A DNA stretch of 64,000 bases from Pseudopedobacter sp038243635. Its GTDB lineage: Bacteria; Bacteroidota; Bacteroidia; Sphingobacteriales; Sphingobacteriaceae. This document shows positions 54,744-61,759 of the stretch, piece by piece. The position numbers and the translations under genes were made by a program. Each line of letters starts with the position of its first letter. Position 1 is the first letter of the stretch. The DNA is taken from positions 124,001 through 188,000 of the forward strand of contig JBBSQW010000004.1 in the NCBI GenBank assembly GCA_038243635.1, given 5' to 3'. The notes under the pieces are model-generated. The model had not been told where the DNA came from. It worked only from the letters and a program-made list of their open reading frames with translations, and searched no databases.

Positions 54744-55044
54744 AATAAAATATCCTTTAAGTTGCTCAACATATTCGCGAAGTTCAAATTGAAAGTCAAA
54801 CAATAAAGATTTACAATCCACCTAAGCCTACTTTTGAGATGCCTCCCCATACAGCTATCGAAGTCGTCGACGTACCGCCCTCTTTAAGAATTCAAAATAT
54901 TTCTAAATCTAGATTACGCACCAACGATTGCAACGGCATCCTTTTTTTTTTCGTCCTGAGCGGAGTCGAAGGACGAAAAAAAAGATATAGTGGAATCCCA
55001 CAGAGATGGCTTGCTTACTGTTTAAATGCCAAAATAAAATCTAG
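54716..55044. other. Spacer with possible gene fragment and repeat
   Basis: From 54765 to 55040 a frame reads HIREVQIESQTIKIYNPPKP and onward with no start and no known match; it may be a fragment. It includes the second copy of the GATATAG repeat (54915-54992) with TTCGTCCTGAGCGGAGTCG and its near complement. No complete gene is supported. Confidence 0.45.
54915..54992. repeat. CATCCTTTTTTT...AAAAAAAAGATATAG repeat, copy 2
   Basis: CGATTGCAACGGCATCC, T run, TTCGTCCT and AGGACGAA stem, then A run and GATATAG. Partner at 29318-29398. Confidence 0.65.
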
Positions 55045-55392
55045 CTAATCTGTAATTTTTGTATTATCTATTGCTGTGATTTTAAGAATATACGCTTTGC
55101 CTAAACTAAGCTTGTAATGTTTGCCTTGCAATAATTCCTTTACTTTGGGGTCGTTAATTAGAATCTCGTATAAATCCCGGGCTACTGCAGAACCTGAAAT
55201 ATTATTTTTTACTTTACCATTTTCTAGCTCTAAACTAAAGCCATAGTCTGATTTATTTCTGTTGCCTAAGCTGTGGAAATCAGATTTTGTAAAGTTAATT
55301 TCTTGTTCTTCTGTTAGTGCCTTTTTGAATTGAATAGCAAAGACTGGTAGGTATCTTTTCCAAAGCGGATAATATAAATTTGTTTCTATCAT
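55045..55392 (-). CDS. Hypothetical protein
   Basis: A 115-residue protein that I start at ATG 55392 (MIETNLYYPLWKRYLPVF); the frame stays open upstream, but without support. It is mixed helical and beta by appearance, with Asn, Lys and Asp in plenty and no membrane segment or signal. No domain recognised. It is part of the accessory interval. Confidence 0.55.
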   Translation of the reverse strand: MIETNLYYPLWKRYLPVFAIQFKKALTEEQEINFTKSDFHSLGNRNKSDYGFSLELENGKVKNNISGSAVARDLYEILINDPKVKELLQGKHYKLSLGKAYILKITAIDNTKITD

Positions 55393-55870
55393 ATACTTAA
55401 TGTGTAATAAAACGAAGTGTTTTCGGCTAAAGTAAGCAAAATTGCTGTATGTATGGTTGAGGTGATTTTTCAACACGGTAGTAAAACACATTTAAAACTT
55501 TGCAACAAAAAGGATTTGCAATTTGCCTAAACCTTCTTGTAACGTTTCGTTTACATGAATGCTATCTTTTCTACTTGGGTATTACACAAGTAATCTTATT
55601 ATTAGGCTTGGTCTAATTCTTTTCTTATCTAAACGGATCATCAGAAATCCGTAGCTTTAAAGGTAGTTTTATGAATTTCTTATAGCAGCTCATTCCAGCA
55701 TTCATAGTGAAAATACTCGGAATCTATAAGTGTTGCTTTAAGATCAAATAAAAAGCTTTTATATTTTTAATAATTATTGTTTACAATGTATTGAGAATAT
55801 ACCGCTCCTGTCCGTAGAGTTTAGCGAAGCGTTTCTACGGATTGGCTAATGGAAAAGAGTCTCTGACTCG
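55393..55870. other. Non-coding spacer before the RAYT gene
   Basis: About 480 bases. No gene recognised up to the REP copy at 55806-55880, which overlaps the 3' end of the transposase. Confidence 0.5.
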
Positions 55871-55880
55871 TTATATTCTA
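55806..55880. repeat. RAYT-type REP element flanking the transposase, copy 5
   Basis: CTGTCCGTAGAGTTTAGCGA then GCGTTTCTACGGATTG and AAGAGTCTCTGACTCGTT. It lies at the 3' end of the transposase gene, in opposite orientation to copy 6 at its 5' end. Confidence 0.85.
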
Positions 55881-56427
55881 TAAATAGCAACCAAGCCTTT
55901 TTCTTCTGAGTAATAATCAATAGAAGATGAATAAACGTAATCCTCCGGATCTCTAACGAAGCCAGCGTTTACCGGGTTTGATGCAAATAATACATTTTTG
56001 AATCCAAGATTTCATTGCTCATACATTCAACTGGATGATTATCCTGTTGCAAAAACTGGTGATCTATTTCTCGGATTCTCTTGTCCCACCTTTTTAAATA
56101 TCCATAACATCCAGCTTTTCCTACTTTCTTTGGATTTTCTGAAATGGATTTGATAATCGGACTGGAAGTAAACTTTTTAAAATCTCTCAATACATCAGAT
56201 AAGCGATTAGGTTCTGAAGTTGAAACAATGAGATGAACATGATTGCTCATGATGCACCAAGCATGAATTTTTAATCCTTTAGTCTTATGACAGAATTTTA
56301 GACTTTCGACAACAATATCTGCATGTTCTTTTTTGGTAAAAATATCTACCCATTGTATGATGGCAAACGTGATGAAATGAATAGCAAACTGGTCTCTAAT
56401 TAAATATCCTCTATTTGACATTTTCAT
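55871..56427 (-). pseudogene. REP-associated tyrosine transposase (RAYT), with an apparent -1 frameshift
   Basis: The first frame (56427-55969) encodes a Y1 HUH-type transposase: HAWCIMSNHVHLIVS is the HUH pair and KMYYLHQ follows the tyrosine helix. A stop ends it at YYLHQTR. In the next frame the sequence continues NPVNAGFVRDPEDYVYSS and SEEKGLVAIYRI to 55871. One more A after CATCAA (T run 55977-55979 on the plus strand) restores about 185 residues. Both flanks carry REP elements (55806-55880 and 56436-56513), as expected for a RAYT and its targets. Confidence 0.85.
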
Positions 56428-56435
56428 TTTTTAGA

Positions 56436-56513
56436 TTTCTCTAACGAGTCGGAAACTCTTTTCTATTCTGTAATCCTCAGAGGCGCTTCGTTAAACTCTA
56501 AGAACAGGTAGGG
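56436..56513. repeat. RAYT-type REP element flanking the transposase, copy 6
   Basis: AACGAGTCGGAAACTCTTTT then CCTCAGAGGCGCTTCG and TAAACTCTAAGAACAG, at the 5' end of the transposase gene. Confidence 0.8.
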
Positions 56514-56546
56514 AGATTTGCGCTAGATTGGGGAATTCATATTTGC

Positions 56547-56840
56547 TTAGGGTAGTTTTTCAGGCTCTTGTCGACTGTCCCAAATAGTTAAAATCACTAT
56601 TTGATCCATTTCGTTTAATTCGTAAATCATCAGATAATCTCTGATAATTTTAATTCTAGCTTTTTTATCGTTAGTCCGTTTTCCAATATTTGGATGAATT
56701 GAAATTAACTTAATAGCTTCATTAAATAGGCGATTAAGCTTTTTACTGTAATCGGTAGATTTATTTCTTTCGTTCCAATATGTTAGTATTTCGATTCTCT
56801 CGTCATGGGATCGCCGAGACCAAATTACTTGTTTAGCCAT
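56547..56840 (-). CDS. RelE/ParE-family toxin
   Basis: A 97-residue protein of the RelE/ParE toxin fold: VIWSRRSHDERIEILTYW near the start, HPNIGKRTNDKK near 54, RDYLMIYELNE near 66 and VILTIWDSRQEPEKL at the end. Members either cut mRNA or inhibit gyrase; which one cannot be told. The gene overlaps its antitoxin by 16 bases. Confidence 0.85.
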   Translation of the reverse strand: MAKQVIWSRRSHDERIEILTYWNERNKSTDYSKKLNRLFNEAIKLISIHPNIGKRTNDKKARIKIIRDYLMIYELNEMDQIVILTIWDSRQEPEKLP

Positions 56841-57061
56841 TTAACAATTTCCGAGTTTGCTTCCTGATTACTCAAACAATCGCCATTAGCGACCTGCTTT
56901 CTTGCATCGTCAATCGCATCTTTCTGCTGATTGTTAAGCTGATAAACTTTTTCGACTTGATTTTCTAAATTAAGAAACGTATAAAGTTCTTGAAGTAAAT
57001 CCCTGTCAGTTAACTGATTGACCTCATTAATCAACTTTTGCTTTAGCTCTAGTGTATTCAT
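56825..57061 (-). CDS. Antitoxin partner of the RelE/ParE-family toxin
   Basis: A 78-residue, mostly helical acidic protein. The N-terminal half (ELKQKLINEVNQLTDRDLL) may form a dimer/DNA-binding part, and the C-terminal half (DCLSNQEANSEIVKWLNK) resembles the toxin-binding tail. It begins at the ATG 57061, and its end overlaps the toxin start. Confidence 0.75.
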   Translation of the reverse strand: MNTLELKQKLINEVNQLTDRDLLQELYTFLNLENQVEKVYQLNNQQKDAIDDARKQVANGDCLSNQEANSEIVKWLNK

Positions 57062-57119
57062 GGTATTAGAATTTTATTAAAGTTATTAATTTTCGAGGAA
57101 TTTCCTTGGCTTAAATTTA

Positions 57120-57178
57120 CCTAGAGAGTTCTATTGTGTGATCCTCAGAGACGCTTCGCTAAACTCTAAGGACAGGCT
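57120..57178. repeat. RAYT-type REP element, copy 7 (partial)
   Basis: GATCCTCAGAGACGCTTCGC then TAAACTCTAAGGACAG, matching copy 6 closely; it reads into the 3' end of the small membrane-protein ORF. Confidence 0.75.
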
Positions 57179-57382
57179 GGATTCCTCGATTTCATCTTCT
57201 ACATCAATTAGTAATGATTCAACAATAGCGTAATCCTTAATTACCTTTATTGTAACTAAAGCCAGAGATATCCCCACAATACTTCCAATCATTGCAACTA
57301 CTGTGCTAATGGTCAACTCATCTTGTGACTCTGCTTTTAAAGAGTAGCGAAATAAAAATTGGCAGATTGCGTTATTTATCAT
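57131..57382 (-). CDS. Hypothetical small membrane protein
   Basis: An 83-residue protein with one hydrophobic helix (about 23-47, VVAMIGSIVGISLALVTI). The last 15 or so residues are coded by REP sequence (57131-57178), so the end may be altered. Function unknown, low confidence. Confidence 0.4.
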   Translation of the reverse strand: MINNAICQFLFRYSLKAESQDELTISTVVAMIGSIVGISLALVTIKVIKDYAIVESLLIDVEDEIEESSLSLEFSEASLRITQ

Positions 57383-57591
57383 TCATAAACCCCACAACCA
57401 ACCTAATGAGCTTGTTGCCAAGTTTGACTCTACGTTTATCTCCTTACTGGTGCAAGTCTTAGTGACGGCGCCAGAAGTGCTGGGCTGACTTGTGACCGAG
57501 AAAATTTCAAATCTGAATTGAATGCGAAGTGCAAGCACAAGTCAGTCTCGGCCTCTTTCCATCCCGCGTAAGACTTGCGCTAGATGGGAAA

Positions 57592-58221
57592 TTACATTTT
57601 CACAATTAACTCAATCAACACGCCAATCAATGCACTTAAACCGTTGATTGAAAGCCCAAGTAGTATTGTCAAAATCAATTGCCTAATATGTTGTTTATTA
57701 TCCAATTTAACCTCGGCAAATCCATTCTTATCACCTTTAGTCAACTCGAACATGGGATTTCGTTTCAACTTATTTATTTGGTTATTCATCATCCAGTTAG
57801 ATAATAATTGACCAGACCTATAAAACACATAAAAGACACCTATAGATAGCGTAAGGAAAAAATACATCTTTTGATTTATATTTTTTGGCAATAATTCTAT
57901 ATCGTTTTTAATGCTTATGCTAAATAAATAATTGAGTAATATTATTGCTGACGTTATGAAAGAAAACACTACTAAATTTTGAATTTTAACTTCATTTTTT
58001 AACACGAATTTTATCAATTTATGTTCTTCACTATTTTTAGGCAGGGCATCATACCATTCGCTAACAACTGTTTTCAACTGATCACATATTTGGGCATTAA
58101 TGAAGTCAATCTTACATGACATCTGCGATTGTGCTTCTTCAAGCTCATATTCATCGCCCCCCTGAAAAACCACTTGTATCATCTCGCTTGGCTTTAAACT
58201 ATTGCCAATTCTCACTCTCAT
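57592..58221 (-). CDS. Hypothetical membrane protein
   Basis: A 209-residue protein with an N-terminal soluble segment (about 1-80), two hydrophobic helices (about 82-101 and 119-135) and a C-terminal hydrophobic pair (about 180-205). No known domain. It is the second of two unknown genes in the same direction (the other at 58314-58610), with a 92-base gap. A paired membrane protein and partner is common in defence or signalling islands, but nothing more can be shown. Confidence 0.5.
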   Translation of the reverse strand: MRVRIGNSLKPSEMIQVVFQGGDEYELEEAQSQMSCKIDFINAQICDQLKTVVSEWYDALPKNSEEHKLIKFVLKNEVKIQNLVVFSFITSAIILLNYLFSISIKNDIELLPKNINQKMYFFLTLSIGVFYVFYRSGQLLSNWMMNNQINKLKRNPMFELTKGDKNGFAEVKLDNKQHIRQLILTILLGLSINGLSALIGVLIELIVKM

Positions 58222-58313
58222 GGTATGGGTCTGTGGAACGTTATGAAACTGATTTGAAACAGTAGGTTAAAATCCCATTCTATCGTAACATATTTAGTTC
58301 TAGCAGAAATATT

Positions 58314-58610
58314 CTAATCAGTATTTTTAAATTCTTTCCAGCTACCAAATGTTTTTATCTCTTTATTTTCTAGTCCTACATTAACATTTACAATATCGGT
58401 AACTAAACTATGCACTTCTAAAATCTTATATATTTTATCATTTAACTCTAAAATATCGACAAACGCAAATTGTTTAAAGTCGGTAAATAACTTAATATCA
58501 GTGTCTCGTTTACCTTTTATCAAATAATACAAGGATTGAAATTGTTTGATTTGTGAATCATCAACCACTAGTACTTCATTAATAGCATTCTGAGAAATAT
58601 TATCTTTCAT
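58314..58610 (-). CDS. Hypothetical protein
   Basis: A 98-residue acidic, soluble protein without signal or helix anchors. The sequence has mixed beta and alpha character (VLVVDDSQIKQFQSLYYL at 13-30). No known domain recognised. It precedes the membrane-protein gene in the same direction. Confidence 0.5.
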   Translation of the reverse strand: MKDNISQNAINEVLVVDDSQIKQFQSLYYLIKGKRDTDIKLFTDFKQFAFVDILELNDKIYKILEVHSLVTDIVNVNVGLENKEIKTFGSWKEFKNTD

Positions 58611-58840
58611 TTTTTAGCTTTTTAAGTATGTGCGAAAAAAAAATTATCTACTCTTCGTAAACTCATTTATTTTTCTCTATAAATATAAATTATTTTCAAC
58701 AAAATCAAGATATTTTCTCAATCAAAACTCTCATCAAACTCCAAAGCTTACCTTATATAAACCCGGTTGTAGCGACAGCCCACAGTGAGCTTTTTCAGCG
58801 AGCGAGGACTACAGCGGAATACGGGACTTTCGGAAATTAA

Positions 58841-58863
58841 TTGCACTACAGCACCTTTTCAAA
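58841..58863. repeat. 23-bp identical block at the right edge of the accessory interval (inverted)
   Basis: Reverse complement of the block at 52076-52098: TTGCACTACAGCACCTTTTC and three more bases. Confidence 0.75.
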
Positions 58864-59005
58864 AAATAATCGCTAAAAAATCCCACACAATCTTCATCGT
58901 TCACTGGTTCATTCAGGCATTCTCTCCTTCCCTTATTGTATCATTCGTCCATTAAAATCCTCCGTCGTTCATCAATACCCCTCAAAATCAATGAATTAAA
59001 AAATA

Positions 59006-59036
59006 TTGTAGTTTCCAAATAAATAACTTACCTTTG
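59006..59036 (+). promoter_or_regulatory. Candidate housekeeping promoter of the DEAD-box helicase gene
   Basis: TTG at 59006-59008 as -33 element, 20 bases, then TACCTTTG (59029-59036), the Bacteroidota TAnnTTTG box. A start near 59041 would give a leader of about 35 nt with a perfect hairpin. Confidence 0.6.
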
Positions 59037-59042
59037 CACCCG

Positions 59043-59062
59043 GTTTAGCAATGTTGCTAAAC
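59043..59062 (+). promoter_or_regulatory. 5' leader hairpin of the DEAD-box helicase mRNA
   Basis: GTTTAGCAATGTTGCTAAAC: a perfect 9-bp stem with a 2-base centre (in practice 7-8 bp with a 4-6 nt loop), immediately downstream of the promoter and 13 bases before the ATG. It may affect mRNA stability or translation. Confidence 0.6.
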
Positions 59063-59075
59063 TTTATAAATAATC

Positions 59076-61046
59076 ATGAACCCATTCAATGAATTGGGGA
59101 TCCGTGAAGATATTGTTAATGCGATAACCGAGTTAGGTTTTGAAAAACCAACTCCGATACAGGAAGGTGCCATTCCAGTTTTGTTATCAGGCAGCAACGA
59201 TTTTGTCGGATTAGCCCAGACAGGAACCGGAAAGACCGCCGCATTTGGTCTTCCACTTTTAGAACTAATAGACTACAAGAAAAATTTCCCACAAGCTTTA
59301 ATTCTTTGCCCAACACGCGAACTTTGTTTGCAAATTAGCAATGACATTAAAAATTATGCAAAAAACCTCCCTAACGTAAGTGTGGTAGCAGTATATGGCG
59401 GTGCCAATATTGTAAACCAATTGCGTGACATTAAAAGAGGTGTTCAAATTGTTGTTGCTACCCCAGGTAGAATGAAAGACATTTTGAACAGAAAAGCCAT
59501 TGACTTCTCTGAAGTTGGTTACGTTGTTCTAGACGAAGCTGATGAGATGTTGAACATGGGTTTTCAGGAAGACATTGATGAGATTTTATCAACTACTCCA
59601 AAAACTAAAAAAACTTGGTTGTTTTCTGCAACAATGCCTCGTGAAGTACGAGCAATTGCGAAAGCCTACATGACCGACCCGAAAGAGTTGACCATGGGAA
59701 CTAAGAATGCAGGTAACGAAAATATTGAGCATGAGTATTATGTGGTGAAAGCCCGTGATAAGTATCCTGCTTTTAAACGTATTGTTGATTATAACCCTGA
59801 AATTTTTGGTATTGTGTTTTGCCGTACAAAAATTGAAACGCAAGAAATTGCTGAATCTTTGGTTAAAGACGGTTACAATGCTGATTCTTTACACGGAGAT
59901 TTATCTCAACAACAACGTGATAAGGTAATGAAGCGGTACCGCGATAGAAGCTTACAGTTGTTAATTGCAACGGATGTAGCCGCTCGTGGTATTGATGTTA
60001 CCGATGTTACTCACGTAATCAACTATTCTTTACCTGATGAGATTGCAAACTATACGCACCGTAGCGGTCGTACTGGGAGAGCGGGAAAATCTGGTATTTC
60101 GATTGCGATTATCAATTCAAGAGAAACTGGCAAAATTCGTCAGATAGAGAAGGTTTTAGGTAAGCAATTTACTAAAGCTGAAGTTCCTACTGGATTTGAC
60201 GTTGTTGAAAAACAATTATTTGGCTTGATTCATAAAGTGAATACGGTTGAAGTTAACGACAGCCAAATTGACCAATATTTGCCACGTATTATGGATGCTT
60301 TTGCTGATGCAAGCAAAGAGGATATCATCAAACGTTTTGTGTCTTTAGAGTTTAACCGCTTTTTAGATTACTACAAAACTGCGAGAGATTTGAACGCTAG
60401 TGCAGATGAAAGAGGAAGAGATGGCGACAGACCAGAAAGAGGTGAGCGTGGTGAGCGTAGAGACAGAGGAACTAGCGAAGGTTTTACTCGTTTGTTTATT
60501 AATTTAGGTGCGGTTGATGATTTCACTCGTGGTGATTTGTTAGGTTACATTTGTAACAATACTGGCATCACCGGAAGATCTGTAGGTAAAATTGATATGA
60601 AGGGTGTTTTCTCTTTCTTTGAAGTAGAAACCGAATTTGTAGAGAAAGTTACTGAAGCTTTTAAACCAATTGATTTTCACGGTCGTGATGTAAGAATCGA
60701 AGTTTCTGGAGATGCTCCAGAAGGTGGCGAACGTAGAGAAAGAAGCAGTGGCGGTGGCGGAGAACGCAGAAGCAACGGCGGTGGTTACGGTGGCGGCGAA
60801 AGACGCGGCGGTGGCGAACGCAGAGAGAGAAGTAGCGGTGGCAGTGGTTACGGCGGCGGAGGCGGTGAACGCAGAAGCGGCGGTGGCGGAGGTTACGGTG
60901 GTGGCGAACGCAGAGAAAGAACCGGCGGCGGTGGCGGTTTCAGAGATTTTTCTGGAAAAAGCAGAGATGATAAAAAAGAAGGTAGCGGCGGAAGTCGTAG
61001 TGGTGGTGGATACAATGGTGGCAGCCGTAGAGGCGGCGATAGATAA
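59076..61046 (+). CDS. DEAD-box RNA helicase with DbpA-like domain and RGG-rich tail
   Basis: A 656-residue ATP-dependent RNA helicase. Q motif GFEKPTPIQEGAIP near 23, Walker A AQTGTGKT near 48, DEAD (VLDEADEML) near 152, SAT near 184, RGIDVTDVTH near 309 and HRSGRTGRAG near 330. A DbpA-like RNA-binding domain (about 465-545, FTRLFINLGAVDDFTRGDLL) is followed by a long Gly/Arg/Ser tail. Likely a cold-shock or ribosome-assembly helicase such as DeaD/CsdA; the symbol is not certain. A hairpin terminator follows. Confidence 0.92.
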   Translation: MNPFNELGIREDIVNAITELGFEKPTPIQEGAIPVLLSGSNDFVGLAQTGTGKTAAFGLPLLELIDYKKNFPQALILCPTRELCLQISNDIKNYAKNLPNVSVVAVYGGANIVNQLRDIKRGVQIVVATPGRMKDILNRKAIDFSEVGYVVLDEADEMLNMGFQEDIDEILSTTPKTKKTWLFSATMPREVRAIAKAYMTDPKELTMGTKNAGNENIEHEYYVVKARDKYPAFKRIVDYNPEIFGIVFCRTKIETQEIAESLVKDGYNADSLHGDLSQQQRDKVMKRYRDRSLQLLIATDVAARGIDVTDVTHVINYSLPDEIANYTHRSGRTGRAGKSGISIAIINSRETGKIRQIEKVLGKQFTKAEVPTGFDVVEKQLFGLIHKVNTVEVNDSQIDQYLPRIMDAFADASKEDIIKRFVSLEFNRFLDYYKTARDLNASADERGRDGDRPERGERGERRDRGTSEGFTRLFINLGAVDDFTRGDLLGYICNNTGITGRSVGKIDMKGVFSFFEVETEFVEKVTEAFKPIDFHGRDVRIEVSGDAPEGGERRERSSGGGGERRSNGGGYGGGERRGGGERRERSSGGSGYGGGGGERRSGGGGGYGGGERRERTGGGGGFRDFSGKSRDDKKEGSGGSRSGGGYNGGSRRGGDR

Positions 61047-61063
61047 GCATTCTATTATTATTT

Positions 61064-61096
61064 TTATATGTAAAGGCTTCGGATTTTTATCCGGAG
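61064..61096 (+). terminator. Rho-independent terminator after the DEAD-box helicase gene
   Basis: GCTTCGGAT, loop TTTT, ATCCGGAGC, then a T run, 18 or so bases after the stop. Confidence 0.85.
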
Positions 61097-61759
61097 CTTT
61101 TTTTTTGGTTGTCATTGCTCCAAAGGAGCTACTTTATAGCGAAGCTGAAGCGTGGGTTGCGTGTTGGAGCTGTGGCTCCCAAGGAATGTCTTTGGTATAA
61201 TCTCTAAATTTATTTGTGCGGAACCCTCCATTTACCGTCAATGCGAAGCTGAAGCGTGAGGCTGAGTATTGGAGCTGCGGCAATCTCCGCGTTCCGTTGC
61301 ACTGTTCCTTTTTTTCTGCCTGTGCTTTAATAACGGTTTATTCCTCCGCACATTAGAGATTGCCATGGCTTGAAAAAAGCCTCGCAATGATTACGTAAAT
61401 GGAAATGTAATCCCCTTACATTAACTCGTCATCACGAGGACGAAGCAACCGGTTGAGTGTCGGAGCTGTGGATCTCTATGTTTATTTACAACACCTGTTT
61501 TTTACGGTAATTCTCATTTAATTCACGATCTTCCGGCTCACTGCCGCCGGGGCTAGTTACCTTTTTTTTCGCAAAAAAAGTAACCAAAAAAACTCTCCGC
61601 TACCTCTGTTACTACAGCGGAAGTGCTTTTATTTCTTTATCGCATCCGCAACAAGGCGGAAATTATCGGTTACGGAAGGTGGTGCTTTTAACCTTTTTAG
61701 AGTGGTCGCTCCTTGGTTATGATAACAAACAGCACACTAGTACTTGCTTAACCCATAAC
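61097..61759. repeat. Repeat-rich spacer between the DEAD-box helicase gene and ligD
   Basis: No gene supported in about 660 bases. It holds GCAATCTCCGCG-type REP blocks (GAAGCTGAAGCGTG twice, GCGGCAATCTCCGCG near 61273, GCCTCGCAATGA near 61378, GTCATCACGAGGACGAAGC near 61428) and a minus-strand copy of the long repeat family (61530-61700, with TTTTTTTTCGCAAAAAAA and CAACAAGGCGGAAATTAT). Confidence 0.6.

Larger units (their letters stand above)
58611..59075. other. Spacer before the DEAD-box helicase gene
   Basis: About 465 bases. It carries the inverted 23-bp block (58841-58863), GTAGCGACAGCCC-type repeat sequence (58770-58860), the promoter and the leader hairpin of the helicase gene. No gene recognised. 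Confidence 0.6.

Noticed and set aside
60540..61200. Long frames antisense to, and overlapping, the Gly/Arg-rich end of the DEAD-box helicase gene
   Set aside because: They result from the low-complexity GGN codons of the tail; the Ala/Thr/Val-rich translations are not believable.
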